A DNA stretch of 64,000 bases from Tychonema sp. LEGE 07203 (GTDB lineage Bacteria > Cyanobacteriota > Cyanobacteriia > Cyanobacteriales > Microcoleaceae), in assembly GCF_015207285.1 (NCBI RefSeq), contig NZ_JADEXD010000004.1:20902-84901 (forward strand). The letters are read 5' to 3'. The notes under the pieces are model-generated. The model worked only from the letters and a program-made list of their open reading frames with translations, searched no databases and had not been told where the DNA came from. Below, in pieces: positions 1 to 8,453 of the stretch; position 1 is the stretch's first letter, and every line of letters starts with the position of its first letter. A program made the translations under genes and the position numbers.

Positions 1-159
1 TGTTTCTGGATACTTGTGAATCGAAGCAAAAGCGGGCGGGCTGTTTGCGATTGTTAGATAGAAACAAAGGGTAATAATAATTACAAATTTGCGCCAAAAC
101 TCATATTTTTTCATCTGTTAATACTTCTAATGAAGGTTTGCAATAAGGAATGCAAGTTT

Positions 160-537
160 TTATTTCCAATCAGTTTCGGCTTGGGATAGCACGTAGGCTG
201 AAACATCGATAATTTGTTGTTCCGACAAACGATTTTTGTAAGCGGGCATAATACCTTTGCCGTTGGCTACCAAGTTGGAAATATTGTCTATCGAATCCAT
301 ACCATATTTTTTTAAGGCTTTTTGTTTCAAGTTTTTGCCGCGCCTGATAATGTTGCTCCCGTTGATGTGACAGCCTGCACAGTTGGCGCTGAAGACTTCG
401 GCGGCGGTGGGAGTTTCGGGAGTTGTCGCTGGATCTGCGATCGCGATTTGGGAATTAGTAGCGATTCCTACAAATGCCAGTGTCAGTATTAATACAAAGG
501 CGGTGAAGCTTTTTTTAAACTTATTTAGAGAAATCAT
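160..537 (-). CDS. petJ: Cytochrome c6 (soluble luminal electron carrier)
   Basis: 125-aa precursor of a class I c-type cytochrome. A basic N-terminus and a hydrophobic stretch (about residues 10-33, ending in an AIA-type cleavage site) form a Sec signal for the thylakoid lumen. The haem motif CAGCH lies near residues 53-57, and the axial Met is in GIMPAYKNRLS, a typical c6 signature. Cytochrome c6 carries electrons from the b6f complex to photosystem I or to terminal oxidase, replacing plastocyanin. The gene lies 74 bases downstream of glpK on the same strand, so it could have its own promoter in that gap or be read through from glpK. No ribosome binding site is striking. The family call is firm; copper regulation is known for petJ generally but no operator was recognised here. 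Confidence 0.95.
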   Translation of the reverse strand: MISLNKFKKSFTAFVLILTLAFVGIATNSQIAIADPATTPETPTAAEVFSANCAGCHINGSNIIRRGKNLKQKALKKYGMDSIDNISNLVANGKGIMPAYKNRLSEQQIIDVSAYVLSQAETDWK

Positions 538-611
538 CTATTTGCAAGTTAAAAAATAGTGCTGGATTTCATGATATCACTAAATACGAGTTTTAGGGTT
601 GACTCACCGAT

Positions 612-2099
612 TCATTCTTCCCAGTCGAAGGTGCGGGAAACTGCTTTTTTCCAAAAGCGATATTTTTGCTCCCGAAGCGATCTCGGCATTTGCGGTTCCC
701 AAATACAATCCACCGCCCAATTGTCCCGCAATTGAGCTAGTTTACTCCAAAAACCCACCGCTAAACCGGCCGCATAGGCCGCGCCCAATGCAGTAGTTTC
801 TGTTACCGCAGGCCGCACCACAGGCACTCCCAAAACATCGCTCTGAAACTGCATCAGCGTGTGATTTCCCACCATTCCTCCGTCTACTTTTAAAGACAAA
901 AGTTCGACGCCGGAATCCTGATTCATCGCATCCAATATTTCCCGCGTTTGCCATGCTGTAGCTTCCAATACTGCGCGGGCAATGTGTGCCTTAGTCGCGT
1001 AGCGAGTTAAACCTACAATTACTCCCCGCGCGCTGTCTTGCCAATAGGGCGCGTAGAGTCCAGAAAATGCCGGCACAATATAAACTCCCGCGCTATCTTC
1101 GACTGTATTTGCTAATGTTTCTACTTCCGCAGATGTGTTGATGATGCCCAAATTGTCCCGCAGCCACTGTACTAATGCTCCGGCGATCGCAATACTGCCT
1201 TCGAGAGCATACACAGCGGGCGATTCTCCCATCTTGTAGGCAACAGTTGTCAGCAACCCTTGCTTTGAAGGGACGATCGCCTCACCAGTATTCAGCAGCA
1301 TAAAACAGCCCGTACCGTAAGTATTTTTTGCCTCCCCAACATTGAAACAAGTTTGCCCCACCAGAGCAGCCTGCTGATCGCCCAAAGCAGCAGCAATTGG
1401 AACACCATCTAACAATCCTTTTGCAGTACCAAAAATGTGACTAGAAGGGCAAATTTCTGGCAGCATACAGCGGGGAATTCCCATTGTTTCCAAAGTTTCA
1501 GCATCCCAATCGAGGGTTTGCAAATCCATCAACATCGTGCGGCTGGCGTTGGTAACATCAGTAACGTGCGCGCCGCCGGTGAGGTGCCAAATTAGAAAAG
1601 AATCGACAGTACCAAAAATCGCCTCACCTCGATTTGCAGCTTCCCGCAATCCTGCAATATTGTCCAACATCCACTTGATTTTTGGCCCGCTGAAATAAGT
1701 CGTTAGCGGCAAACCGCAGCGCTCTCGAAATCGATCTTTGCCCTCAACTGCTGCTAAGCTACTACAAATTTGATGAGTCCGCGTATCTTGCCAAACAATC
1801 GCATTGCCGTAAGGTTTACCAGTTTTTCGGTTCCAAACAATTGTCGTTTCGCGCTGGTTGGTAATGCCGAGGGCCACAATATCTTGCGGGTCAATATTGC
1901 CGATTTCAAGTGTATTTTCGATCGCGCTTTGGGTGCGCTGCCAAATTTCATCGCAATCGTGTTCAACCCATCCCGGTTGCGGGTAAATTTGCTGGTGTTC
2001 TTGTTGGTTGCTGGCAACTATCTTTCCCCGGCGATCGAATACAATAAACCGGGTGCTAGTTGTTCCTTGGTCGATCGCTGCTACGTATTTTTTTACCAA
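612..2099 (-). CDS. glpK: Glycerol kinase
   Basis: 495-aa FGGY-family kinase of usual length (about 500 aa). It converts glycerol and ATP to glycerol 3-phosphate in the cytosol, feeding lipid synthesis and glycolysis. The N-terminal phosphate-binding loop DQGTTSTR is at residues 10-17, followed by the family block QPGWVEHD. The C-terminal ATPase half has the conserved KVDGGMVGN block and a glycine-rich stretch around [16 protein letters not shown]. The start is TTG at 2099; no in-frame ATG gives a complete first strand. No glpF or glpD lies nearby, so this is not a glp operon. It is transcribed divergently from the DUF99 gene across a 100-bp AT-rich gap. Confidence 0.95.
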   Translation of the reverse strand: MVKKYVAAIDQGTTSTRFIVFDRRGKIVASNQQEHQQIYPQPGWVEHDCDEIWQRTQSAIENTLEIGNIDPQDIVALGITNQRETTIVWNRKTGKPYGNAIVWQDTRTHQICSSLAAVEGKDRFRERCGLPLTTYFSGPKIKWMLDNIAGLREAANRGEAIFGTVDSFLIWHLTGGAHVTDVTNASRTMLMDLQTLDWDAETLETMGIPRCMLPEICPSSHIFGTAKGLLDGVPIAAALGDQQAALVGQTCFNVGEAKNTYGTGCFMLLNTGEAIVPSKQGLLTTVAYKMGESPAVYALEGSIAIAGALVQWLRDNLGIINTSAEVETLANTVEDSAGVYIVPAFSGLYAPYWQDSARGVIVGLTRYATKAHIARAVLEATAWQTREILDAMNQDSGVELLSLKVDGGMVGNHTLMQFQSDVLGVPVVRPAVTETTALGAAYAAGLAVGFWSKLAQLRDNWAVDCIWEPQMPRSLREQKYRFWKKAVSRTFDWEE

Positions 2100-2199
2100 T
2101 TGCCTAAAATATGTTTAGTAATCAGGTCTTTAACGTATATGATACTATATCTAGAACTCCAATTAATGTCAAAAACTTTAGCTTAGGGAACTCAACAAG

Positions 2200-2784
2200 T
2201 TGAAACTGGCAGATTTGCTGAGGCTCGATCGCACAATTAAGGTTATTGGCTTTGACGACGCTCCATTTTCTCGTACCAGCGGCGGTCTGGTGTCCGTCGC
2301 GGGCGTAGTCTGCGGGGGTACCAGATTTGAAGGAATGGTCTGGGGACAAGTCCTCCCAGACGGATTAGATGCCACTGATGCTATTTGTCAGCTACTGATC
2401 GGAGGTAAATTTCTGCCGCAATTGCACCTCGTTTTGTTAGACGGAATTGCTTTCGGCGGCTTCAATATTATTGACCTGCGGGAGTTAGCATCGCGGCTGC
2501 AAATTCCTTGCGTTGCTGTCATGCGCCGCCAACCAGATTTAACTGCTATTGAAAAAGCTCTCGGCTATTTACCAGACTTGGAATACCGTTTAGAATTGTT
2601 GCGTCGCGCCGGAAAAATTTATGCTTTTGAACCTTTCTTTTTTCAGGTATGCGGCGAACAACCGGAAGTAATTGCGCTGGTACTCCAGCGTTTGACTGAT
2701 ACTGGTAAGGTTCCTGAAGCTTTGCGTTTGGCTCATTTGATTGGTGCGGCGGTTATTACGGGTGTTAGCGGCAGTTCTGCTTGA
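2200..2784 (+). CDS. DUF99/UPF0215 family protein
   Basis: 194-aa protein matching the DUF99 (UPF0215) family, common in archaea and found in some cyanobacteria. Family knowledge relates the fold to endonuclease V, and some members have been called endonuclease dU; the activity here is an inference. Visible family features are an early IKVIGFDDAPF strand carrying an acidic DD pair, the block GTRFEGMVWGQVLPDG, then LVLLDGIAFGGFNIID and the strand IPCVAVMRR. It starts with TTG at 2200. The protein appears full length and soluble. It is divergent from glpK and is followed by a hairpin repeat that could end transcription. No functional partner is obvious in the neighbourhood. Confidence 0.8.
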   Translation: MKLADLLRLDRTIKVIGFDDAPFSRTSGGLVSVAGVVCGGTRFEGMVWGQVLPDGLDATDAICQLLIGGKFLPQLHLVLLDGIAFGGFNIIDLRELASRLQIPCVAVMRRQPDLTAIEKALGYLPDLEYRLELLRRAGKIYAFEPFFFQVCGEQPEVIALVLQRLTDTGKVPEALRLAHLIGAAVITGVSGSSA

Positions 2785-2796
2785 ATTATTGTTAAC

Positions 2797-2890
2797 AACG
2801 GGCAAGATGCCCGTTCCACAAAGAGGATTTTTTTTAATGGGCGGGTAGGAGATACTGTTAATAACGGCAAGATGCCCGTTTCACAAAGAG
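2797..2890. repeat. Two hairpin repeats (GGCAAGATGCCC family)
   Basis: Two degenerate copies of a short palindrome built on AACGGGCAAGATGCCCGTT, each followed by CCACAAAGAGGATTTTTT or its TTTCACAAAG variant. The first stem (2797-2803 with 2809-2815) has 7 perfect pairs, and a T-run follows 18 bases later. The repeat lies between convergent genes and may act as a bidirectional terminator. The same palindrome family, in a tidier tandem form, occurs at 62318-62452. Confidence 0.6.
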
Positions 2891-2985
2891 GATTTTTTCT
2901 TGTGGGGAGTAGGGGTTGGGCAGGAGAGCCCGCCCATAAAAGGTTTATTGACAATGGTGCAATATCTCAGTTTCTACTCTCTTAC

Positions 2986-4188
2986 TTACACAATTTCGCC
3001 CTCAATTTCACCGAATTCGATTTTAGTTCCCAAGGCTAAAGTTAAGGTGCTTTCAGGTTCAATCATTTTTATGTCGCCTTGAATGTCTGTGGCCCACCAA
3101 GCCCGATCGCTCAAATTGGTCAATCCCAATGATAGCTCGTTTTGGGATCTAGAATTAACCAGCGCTACAACACCATTAGACGCGGTAGCTGTTAAACTAG
3201 GGATGTCCGATGTTAATAGCTGAGTTCCCGCAGTCAGAGGCATCACTCGACTTCCCAATTTCAGCAAAAATTGACCGCTGTTAGAAGAATCGGCGGGGGA
3301 TTTGTGTGATATAATAGTCTGGCTGACAGGAGGCGAATTTGCAGCGGGCAAGTCAGAGTTTCCAACTGTAATTGTACAATTACCGATTCTCTTTTGGTCG
3401 CCCGATCGCAAATAACTCACCGCCCCGCGATCGACATTCTCGCAAACAATTTGACCGCCTTCTAATTGAAACCGCATCGCTAAGGGCGAAACACCAGGAA
3501 TATAGATAATAGACAAATTTTCATCACTACCAAAAGTCACCGGTTCGGCACCAATAGTCAGAGTGCGATTCGCTCCATTATCGTAACTAATTACCAGCCA
3601 AGCTTTGTTAAACAAAGTTTCGGCCACAACTAGCATAATTCCAATCCAAAAGCCGATCGCAGCACAGCCAGCTAAACGGCCCGCCGTACCCGATAAATTG
3701 TAAGCAAACAAAATAAACAAACAACCGCCCAACAGGCCCCCAACACCGCCGCCGGCAGCGCCGCGCAGCACTCCCAAATTAGGAATTCGTTTGGAAAGTC
3801 CAAGTCCCAACAAACTGCCGGCTATTCCCCAGCAAATTACTCGCAATATTTCGTTTTCGCCGTCCCCAATCCCGCTAAAAATAGCTTCGGCGATCGCTCC
3901 AGAAATTGCCCCTGTTATCAAACCAAACAATCCGCCATTTTTTAAAGCTTGTTTAATTTGGAGCTTGCCTTTAATATAGTAATAATAGCCGAGCATAATC
4001 GCAGTAGCAATCCCGCCGCCTACCAATCCAAACCAGCGAGTTGTGGACAATACACTGTCAAAAACAGATGTTGAATCATTGAGCCGCTGGATGAAAGGTT
4101 CGGTGATGAGATTGCCGGCAAAACCGCCGACAGCACCGCTAATTCCAAACTGCAAAGCTTTTTTAAGGGCTGATAGATTTCTTTTCAC
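2986..4188 (-). CDS. Polytopic membrane protein with FHA-like C-terminus
   Basis: The first half (to about residue 210) is Gly/Ala-rich and hydrophobic, with roughly six membrane segments of glycine-zipper type (for example GGGVGGLLGG). The second half is soluble and looks like an FHA-type beta-sandwich: TIGAEPVTFGSDENLSI followed by GVSPLAMRFQLEGG. A further beta-rich tail carries SNLSDRAWW-like strands. The longest frame reaches an ATG at 4260, but those extra 24 codons run into an AATCTCAAAT repeat stretch and lack a ribosome site. A GTG at 4188 preceded by AGGTGC is the better start (400 aa). It probably presents a phosphopeptide-binding or related module at the membrane; the substrate is unknown. 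Similarity to FHA is read by eye and is weaker than in the PBP at 38185. Confidence 0.6.
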   Translation of the reverse strand: MKRNLSALKKALQFGISGAVGGFAGNLITEPFIQRLNDSTSVFDSVLSTTRWFGLVGGGIATAIMLGYYYYIKGKLQIKQALKNGGLFGLITGAISGAIAEAIFSGIGDGENEILRVICWGIAGSLLGLGLSKRIPNLGVLRGAAGGGVGGLLGGCLFILFAYNLSGTAGRLAGCAAIGFWIGIMLVVAETLFNKAWLVISYDNGANRTLTIGAEPVTFGSDENLSIIYIPGVSPLAMRFQLEGGQIVCENVDRGAVSYLRSGDQKRIGNCTITVGNSDLPAANSPPVSQTIISHKSPADSSNSGQFLLKLGSRVMPLTAGTQLLTSDIPSLTATASNGVVALVNSRSQNELSLGLTNLSDRAWWATDIQGDIKMIEPESTLTLALGTKIEFGEIEGEIV

Positions 4189-4650
4189 GGCGCACCTGAA
4201 TTGTAAAGTGAGACTCAATCGATTTGAGATTTGAGATTTTAGATTTGGTTGGGGGAGCATCTGTAGTTTTGTATTTTTAGCGAGCTGTGGCGATCGCCAG
4301 CCGTCAAAAAATACTGACGATCGAAGTGAGATGCTCCGTCAATGTGGGAGTTTAACTTCGATCGCGACGAGTGTACGTGGCACGGTCTCCGTTTTTGGCA
4401 GAGTCAAATTTAGCTACAAGCGAGAAAGTCACGATTTCCGATCCGCACCAGTCGCCAGCCTGTCACCTCCCCGTCTCCCGCACCTTTTTTTGAGACAGAA
4501 GTCTCCGATCCTCCCGCCGTCGCCTTCGGGACAAACCAGTCCCTAGAGCGATCGCCTGCAACCCTTGCTGCGAGATAATTTGATCTATTTTTATTTGTGA
4601 AAAATTTGCACCGGTCGGAGCCCAACCGAGGCCCCAACATGAAAAGGAAT

Positions 4651-4668
4651 GTTACAAACTATTACAGT
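4651..4668 (+). promoter_or_regulatory. HLR1-like (RpaB) direct repeat
   Basis: GTTACAAA-CT-ATTACAGT: two TTACA-containing octamers separated by 2 bases, the arrangement of the HLR1 element bound by RpaB upstream of many cyanobacterial photosynthesis genes. The first octamer fits the consensus and the second differs at its outer positions. The same bases also contain an inverted repeat, TGTTAC-N11-GTAACA (4650-4672). Function is inferred from motif and location only. Confidence 0.4.
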
Positions 4669-4848
4669 AACACTCAGAATGTGAACATAATGCCTCAAAA
4701 TACTTGCCAGAGGTAGTTGCGTCAGACAAGTAATATTCTGACTAACTGCCCAACAGTTACTCGATCGCCACTTAGCGATCTGCTGCAATCTCGATCGTAG
4801 ATTTAAAGATCGCATCAGTCATTTGTGGTATTCTAAGCGACAGGCACT

Positions 4849-5022
4849 GTGCGGGCATCAGCCAAGCGCACCGGCGTGAAGAACCAGCGCCGTCAAACAC
4901 CGAAGGCAGTCACCAGCAAGCAAATTCAACACTTGCTAGCTCTGGAAAGTCCGCCTTCCCCGTCAAAGCTCCAGCCACCAGCGAAGCGAAAGGTACGGGA
5001 TGAAAGCGCCCGCCGTCGCTAG
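4849..5022 (+). CDS. Possible basic leader ORF upstream of apcA (57 aa)
   Basis: An uninterrupted GTG-to-TAG frame of 57 codons inside the presumed apc leader. It is rich in Lys, Arg, Gln and Pro (ends near KRKVRDESARRR), with no hydrophobic segment. The stop codon abuts the palindrome at 5022-5035, 38 bases before the end of the apcA leader. A weak AGG lies 3 bases upstream of the GTG. It may simply be an open frame in a GC-rich leader; I recognise no family. It is listed because it is too short to be called routinely and its position could matter for apc translation. Confidence 0.2.
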   Translation: MRASAKRTGVKNQRRQTPKAVTSKQIQHLLALESPPSPSKLQPPAKRKVRDESARRR

Positions 5023-5073
5023 CTCAGCGCTGAGCAGTTCGCAATTGCAAAATATCCAGCGGGTACACACAAG

Positions 5074-5559
5074 ATGAGTATCGTCACCAAATCAATCGTC
5101 AACGCAGACGCCGAAGCTCGCTACTTGAGCCCAGGTGAATTAGACCGGATCAAGAGCTTCGTCACCTCTGGCGAACGCCGCGTCCGCATCGCCCAAATTA
5201 TGAGCGAATCCCGCGAACGCATCGTCAAGCAAGCCGGCGACCAACTTTTCCAAAAACGCCCTGACGTTGTTTCTCCCGGCGGCAACGCTTACGGCGAAGA
5301 AATGACCGCAACTTGCTTGCGCGACTTGGACTACTACCTGCGTTTGATCACCTACGGAATCGTAGCTGGCGACATTACTCCGATCGAAGAAATCGGTATT
5401 GTCGGCGTCCGCGAAATGTACAACTCTCTCGGAACCCCGATTGCAGCCGTCGCCGAAGGCGTGCGCGCTATGAAAAGTGCAGCTTCCTCGCTGCTATCTG
5501 GAGACGATGCTTCCGAAGCTTCCTCTTACTTCGACTACGTTATCGGTGCGATGCAGTAA
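5074..5559 (+). CDS. apcA: Allophycocyanin alpha subunit
   Basis: 161-aa phycobiliprotein of the phycobilisome core, exactly the family length. It starts [23 protein letters not shown]. The chromophore region [11 protein letters not shown] supplies the Cys (about residue 81) that binds phycocyanobilin by a thioether bond, and the RDLDYY segment holds the pigment Asp. It pairs with ApcB to form the trimers of the core cylinders, which pass energy to the terminal emitters and on to photosystem II. First gene of apcA-apcB-apcC. Expression probably depends on the long leader upstream. Confidence 0.98.
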   Translation: MSIVTKSIVNADAEARYLSPGELDRIKSFVTSGERRVRIAQIMSESRERIVKQAGDQLFQKRPDVVSPGGNAYGEEMTATCLRDLDYYLRLITYGIVAGDITPIEEIGIVGVREMYNSLGTPIAAVAEGVRAMKSAASSLLSGDDASEASSYFDYVIGAMQ

Positions 5560-5735
5560 GGAATTTTGATTTTTGATTTTTGATTTTTGATTGAAGAATC
5601 GGGGGTTGCTGACAACAAGCTCAAAGCTTTTGCAGACAACCAACCACTTAAAAATCTCAAATCCCCAATCCCAAATCCCAAATTCTAGCTCCAAAATTGG
5701 ACTGATTCAGCCACTTTCTAGGAAACAAGACAACC
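5560..5735 (+). repeat. apcA-apcB spacer with TGATTTT heptamers
   Basis: The 176-bp spacer opens with about four copies of the heptamer TGATTTT (5566-5594). Near its end it has a looser CCCAAAT-type series (5654-5682), partly able to pair with AATTTGGG-like text. No terminator with a T-run was seen, so apcB is presumably co-transcribed. The ribosome site for apcB is weak (AGGAAACAAG). Confidence 0.6.
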
Positions 5736-6221
5736 ATGCAAGACGCAATTACCGCCGTAATCAATTCCTCTGACGTTCAAGGCAAGTACCTGGACATCAG
5801 CGCATTAGACAAGCTCAAGAACTACTTCGCTTCTGGTGAATTGCGCGTCCGCGCCGCTACCGCCATCAGCGCCAATGCAGCCACAATCGTCAAAGAAGCA
5901 GTTGCTAAATCTCTGTTGTACTCAGACGTAACTCGTCCCGGCGGCAATATGTACACCACTCGCCGTTATGCAGCTTGCATCCGCGACTTGGACTACTACC
6001 TGCGCTACGCCACCTACGCCATGCTAGCTGGCGACCCTTCCATCCTCGACGAGCGCGTGCTCAACGGTTTGAAAGAAACCTACAACTCCTTGGGCGTGCC
6101 CATCGGTTCTACCGTACAAGCAATCCAAGCAATGAAAGAAGTCACCGCCGGTTTGGTTGGTTCTGACGCTGGTAAAGAAATGGGCGTCTATTTCGACTAC
6201 ATCTGCTCTGGCTTGAGCTAA
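5736..6221 (+). CDS. apcB: Allophycocyanin beta subunit
   Basis: 161-aa partner of ApcA. It starts [20 protein letters not shown], as ApcB proteins do. The chromophore Cys is in [15 protein letters not shown] (about residue 81), and the family Asn of [11 protein letters not shown] (about residue 71), normally methylated in beta subunits, is present. It forms alpha/beta monomers and trimers in the phycobilisome core. Its position 176 bases after apcA and 314 bases before apcC matches the conserved order. Confidence 0.98.
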   Translation: MQDAITAVINSSDVQGKYLDISALDKLKNYFASGELRVRAATAISANAATIVKEAVAKSLLYSDVTRPGGNMYTTRRYAACIRDLDYYLRYATYAMLAGDPSILDERVLNGLKETYNSLGVPIGSTVQAIQAMKEVTAGLVGSDAGKEMGVYFDYICSGLS

Positions 6222-6535
6222 ATCGAAGGAAAAAGGAAGAAGGAAGAAGGAAGTTCGGCAACGGATTCTGTAACGGATGCAACAGATTTCAGTCCGATGG
6301 AAGTCGGAAGAAGGAAGAAGATTTATTTCTTGCCTTTTTTAACTTTGAACTTTGGACTTGCTACCTTTGGCCTTGAAAGATGTCAGGGAAGTTGAGAGTG
6401 ATTGCTAGACCGTCAAAGGCCAGTCGAGAAAGCCCGACAAGTTTTAACGAGCTAGTTTTGACTCCTAACTCCCTGACTTCAATCTTTTTAAAATCCATCT
6501 AAAAATCTGTAAACCTACTCAGGAGTTAGTTTCCC
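6222..6535 (+). repeat. apcB-apcC spacer with GGAAGAA heptamers
   Basis: 314 bases without a gene. Just after the apcB stop there are three or more GGAAGAA heptamers (6227-6250), with another partial set at 6305-6318. The rest is AT-rich and contains no obvious promoter or terminator. A CAGGAGTTAG ribosome site precedes apcC. Confidence 0.55.
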
Positions 6536-6739
6536 ATGAGAATGTTTAAAGTCACTGCTTGTGTCCCCAGCCAAACTCGCATCCGCACTCAGCGCGAATT
6601 GCAAAATACCTATTTTACTAAGCTGGTTCCCTATGACAACTGGTTCCGGGAACAGCAAAGAATTATGAAAATGGGCGGCAGAATTATTAAAGTGCAATTG
6701 GCTACCGGTAAGCCCGGAGCTAATACTGGTCTGCTTTAA
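6536..6739 (+). CDS. apcC: Phycobilisome core linker LC7.8
   Basis: 67-aa small core linker. It starts MRMFKVTACVPSQTRIRTQRELQNTYFTKLVPYD, the CpcD-like linker signature, and has the short basic beta-rich composition of the family. It caps the outer trimers of the core cylinders and tunes their absorbance. Ribosome site AGGAG lies 12 bases before the ATG. A strong terminator follows 27 bases after the stop, closing the operon. Confidence 0.97.
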   Translation: MRMFKVTACVPSQTRIRTQRELQNTYFTKLVPYDNWFREQQRIMKMGGRIIKVQLATGKPGANTGLL

Positions 6740-6765
6740 GATCCGAGAATGGATTTGTAGAGGAC

Positions 6766-6793
6766 AAGAGGTCGATAGCGACCTCTTTTTTTG
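6766..6793 (+). terminator. Terminator of the apc operon
   Basis: Perfect 9-bp stem AAGAGGTCG / CGACCTCTT with a four-base ATAG loop, running straight into a T-run. Classic intrinsic terminator, 27 bases after apcC. Confidence 0.9.
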
Positions 6794-6950
6794 TTGCTAT
6801 AGCAGATGTTGAAGGAAGAAGGCCGATCTTATCTAGGAGAGAATGGAAATTCAATAAAATTAATGGTTTCAGCAATTGAAAACGTCCGGCTGCACCGGAA
6901 GTGAATAATTCATATCAAATCCTCTCTTCATCAGAATAGTAAATTCAGGC

Positions 6951-7012
6951 GTTGACTGTTGACTGTTGACTGTTAACGGTTGACTGTTAACGGTTGACTG
7001 TTAACAGTTAAC
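6951..7012 (+). repeat. Heptanucleotide tandem repeat (GTTGACT/GTTAACG)
   Basis: About nine heptamers alternating GTTGACT, GTTAACG and GTTAACA. This is a short tandemly repeated repetitive sequence of the type common in filamentous cyanobacteria. It sits in the 420-bp gap between apcC and the next gene. The rest of the gap (6794-7159) holds no gene; a CAACCGGAATTGATATCA motif at 7026-7043 also occurs at other intergenic sites. Confidence 0.75.
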
Positions 7013-7159
7013 ATCATGTCTGAGTGCAACCGGAATTGATATCAGACTAGCCTGCATTATTCATGAGAATAAAAGCAGAAAATAAAGTTTAAGCAAAAAG
7101 GAAGAAATATTGTGGAATTAGTATTCCTCCATCTCTACTCCGTTATTGCTCGCGAAACT

Positions 7160-8200
7160 TTACTTCTTTCTAGGATTCTCTTTACCGCGTTGACGCTTAT
7201 CTCTTCCATTACAAACCCTGCAACCTGTATTTCCCTTTGACCACCGATTTACTGTCAAAACAATGCTTGACTGCCATACACTGCCATCATGCGGACACCT
7301 AAACCATGCTATCTTATTGCTTCTAAGAGTTATTTCTGATGGTTTCATACCTAGCTCATTATTTTTCTCATAGTCCCAATACTGGGAGATTAGTTCAGAA
7401 TATACTTCAGTTAGAGCGGGATGTCTCTCTCGCTTGTTCTTTCTTCCAGCACACTTAGGACATCCACTAGATCCTCTATTCCAACTTGTAGTAATATCTT
7501 TTGTCTTTTTCTGCCACGAGTTTCCATCAATTGGGCATTTAAACCAAACTAATACAATTGACGACTTTGCGTTCACATCTTCAGGTTTGAGAGAGCCGTT
7601 TTTATCATTGTCCCACAATTGTGCAACACGTTCGGGATAGAGTGTAATTATGCTTTTGGCTAACCGTTCTTGCCTCTTTTTTTCTGCTTTTTCTTCTTGA
7701 GCTTGTTTTTGAGCTTGTTTTTTTTCTGTCAAATACTCATGAAAGGCAGGATTAAATTTTAGAATTTGACGCACTCTCGCCGTAGTTATTTTATACTGAA
7801 CTCCAATCTCTAGATAGGTTAAGCCTTGCTTGTACAGTTCGAGCATTGCCTTACTCTTGGCGAGCTTTGCTTGCGTTTGAGTCCGATCTATTGATTGCTG
7901 GCGCTTCTCTTGTATATCTTCCGCTACTTTTTGTAGGTGTTCCGCTACTTTTTGTCCTAGGTGACTCAGGTGTATTTCATTGTTTTGCTTTTGTGTTAAA
8001 CCTTTTTCCTCAAGAGTGTTAAGAGCTCTTAAATTTCTTAGGTAGACATTATTTGTGGCATACTCCACTAAATTTTTAGGAGGCTCGGACAATACCCATA
8101 CTCCCTCATTGACTCGCAGTGGATACTGACGCAGTAAATCAAGAAGCCCCATCTCTCTACTATTGAAGTTTTCTGCTGACAAAAGGTGAATGTCTGACAT
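7160..8200 (-). CDS. Zinc-ribbon (DUF4379-type) protein with HTH region
   Basis: Three parts are visible in the 346 residues from the ATG at 8200. The N-terminus (to about 90) looks like a winged-helix domain (MGLLDLLRQYPLRV...). The middle has a helix-turn-helix resembling sigma region 4: QGLTYLEIGVQYKITTARV. The C-terminus has two copies of a treble-clef zinc module of the DUF4379 type (start of copy one PERVAQLWDNDKNG; metal Cys pairs in WFKCP...GCPKC and WFRCP...GCRVC). In this family the repeats bind nucleic acid or accompany nucleases, but no nuclease motif is seen here. A Lys/Gln-rich linker joins the parts. The frame extends to a TTG at 8251; the ATG at 8200 is preferred, though neither has a clear ribosome site. 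DNA binding is an inference. Confidence 0.6.
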   Translation of the reverse strand: MSDIHLLSAENFNSREMGLLDLLRQYPLRVNEGVWVLSEPPKNLVEYATNNVYLRNLRALNTLEEKGLTQKQNNEIHLSHLGQKVAEHLQKVAEDIQEKRQQSIDRTQTQAKLAKSKAMLELYKQGLTYLEIGVQYKITTARVRQILKFNPAFHEYLTEKKQAQKQAQEEKAEKKRQERLAKSIITLYPERVAQLWDNDKNGSLKPEDVNAKSSIVLVWFKCPIDGNSWQKKTKDITTSWNRGSSGCPKCAGRKNKRERHPALTEVYSELISQYWDYEKNNELGMKPSEITLRSNKIAWFRCPHDGSVWQSSIVLTVNRWSKGNTGCRVCNGRDKRQRGKENPRKK

Positions 8201-8453
8201 ATTGCACTTGTACGCAAACGCTAATTTACAGTTTAACTTGTCTGAAAACAATGTGTGACGATCTAAACAATAGCGCCAATTGCTTCACAAACAAAAGCAG
8301 TCTGGCAGTCAATATATTTAGTCGCTTGCATTGCCGAAAAATCCCCACCAACAATATAATAGCGAACAGATTAATGCGTATTAATGCGTAAATTAACCAA
8401 TCTGGTACTTTAGCCATCCTTGTTAACATTTATTGAGATCGTTCTAAAATCCT

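Larger units (their letters stand above)
4189..5073 (+). other. Long leader/promoter region of the apc operon
   Basis: About 0.88 kb without a convincing standard gene. Short frames at 4331-4546 and 4410-4640 have poor coding character. The stretch holds a direct-repeat motif resembling the RpaB HLR1 site (4651-4668), a TATTCT hexamer at 4829-4834 that could be a -10 element, a basic GTG-started ORF (4849-5022) and a perfect GCTCAGCGCTGAGC palindrome at 5022-5035 just before apcA. Long 5' leaders are usual for apc transcripts. apcE, which often precedes apcA in cyanobacteria, is not here. Confidence 0.5.

Noticed and set aside
4410..4640. Protein-coding frames in the apc upstream region
   Set aside because: Overlapping frames on both strands with atypical composition, no ribosome site and no recognisable domain. 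Likely shadows of GC-rich intergenic DNA.
6951..7012. CRISPR array
   Set aside because: The tandem repeats here and at 22239, 23679, 24001, 40436 and 60244 are back-to-back heptamers with no unique spacers, and no cas genes lie nearby.
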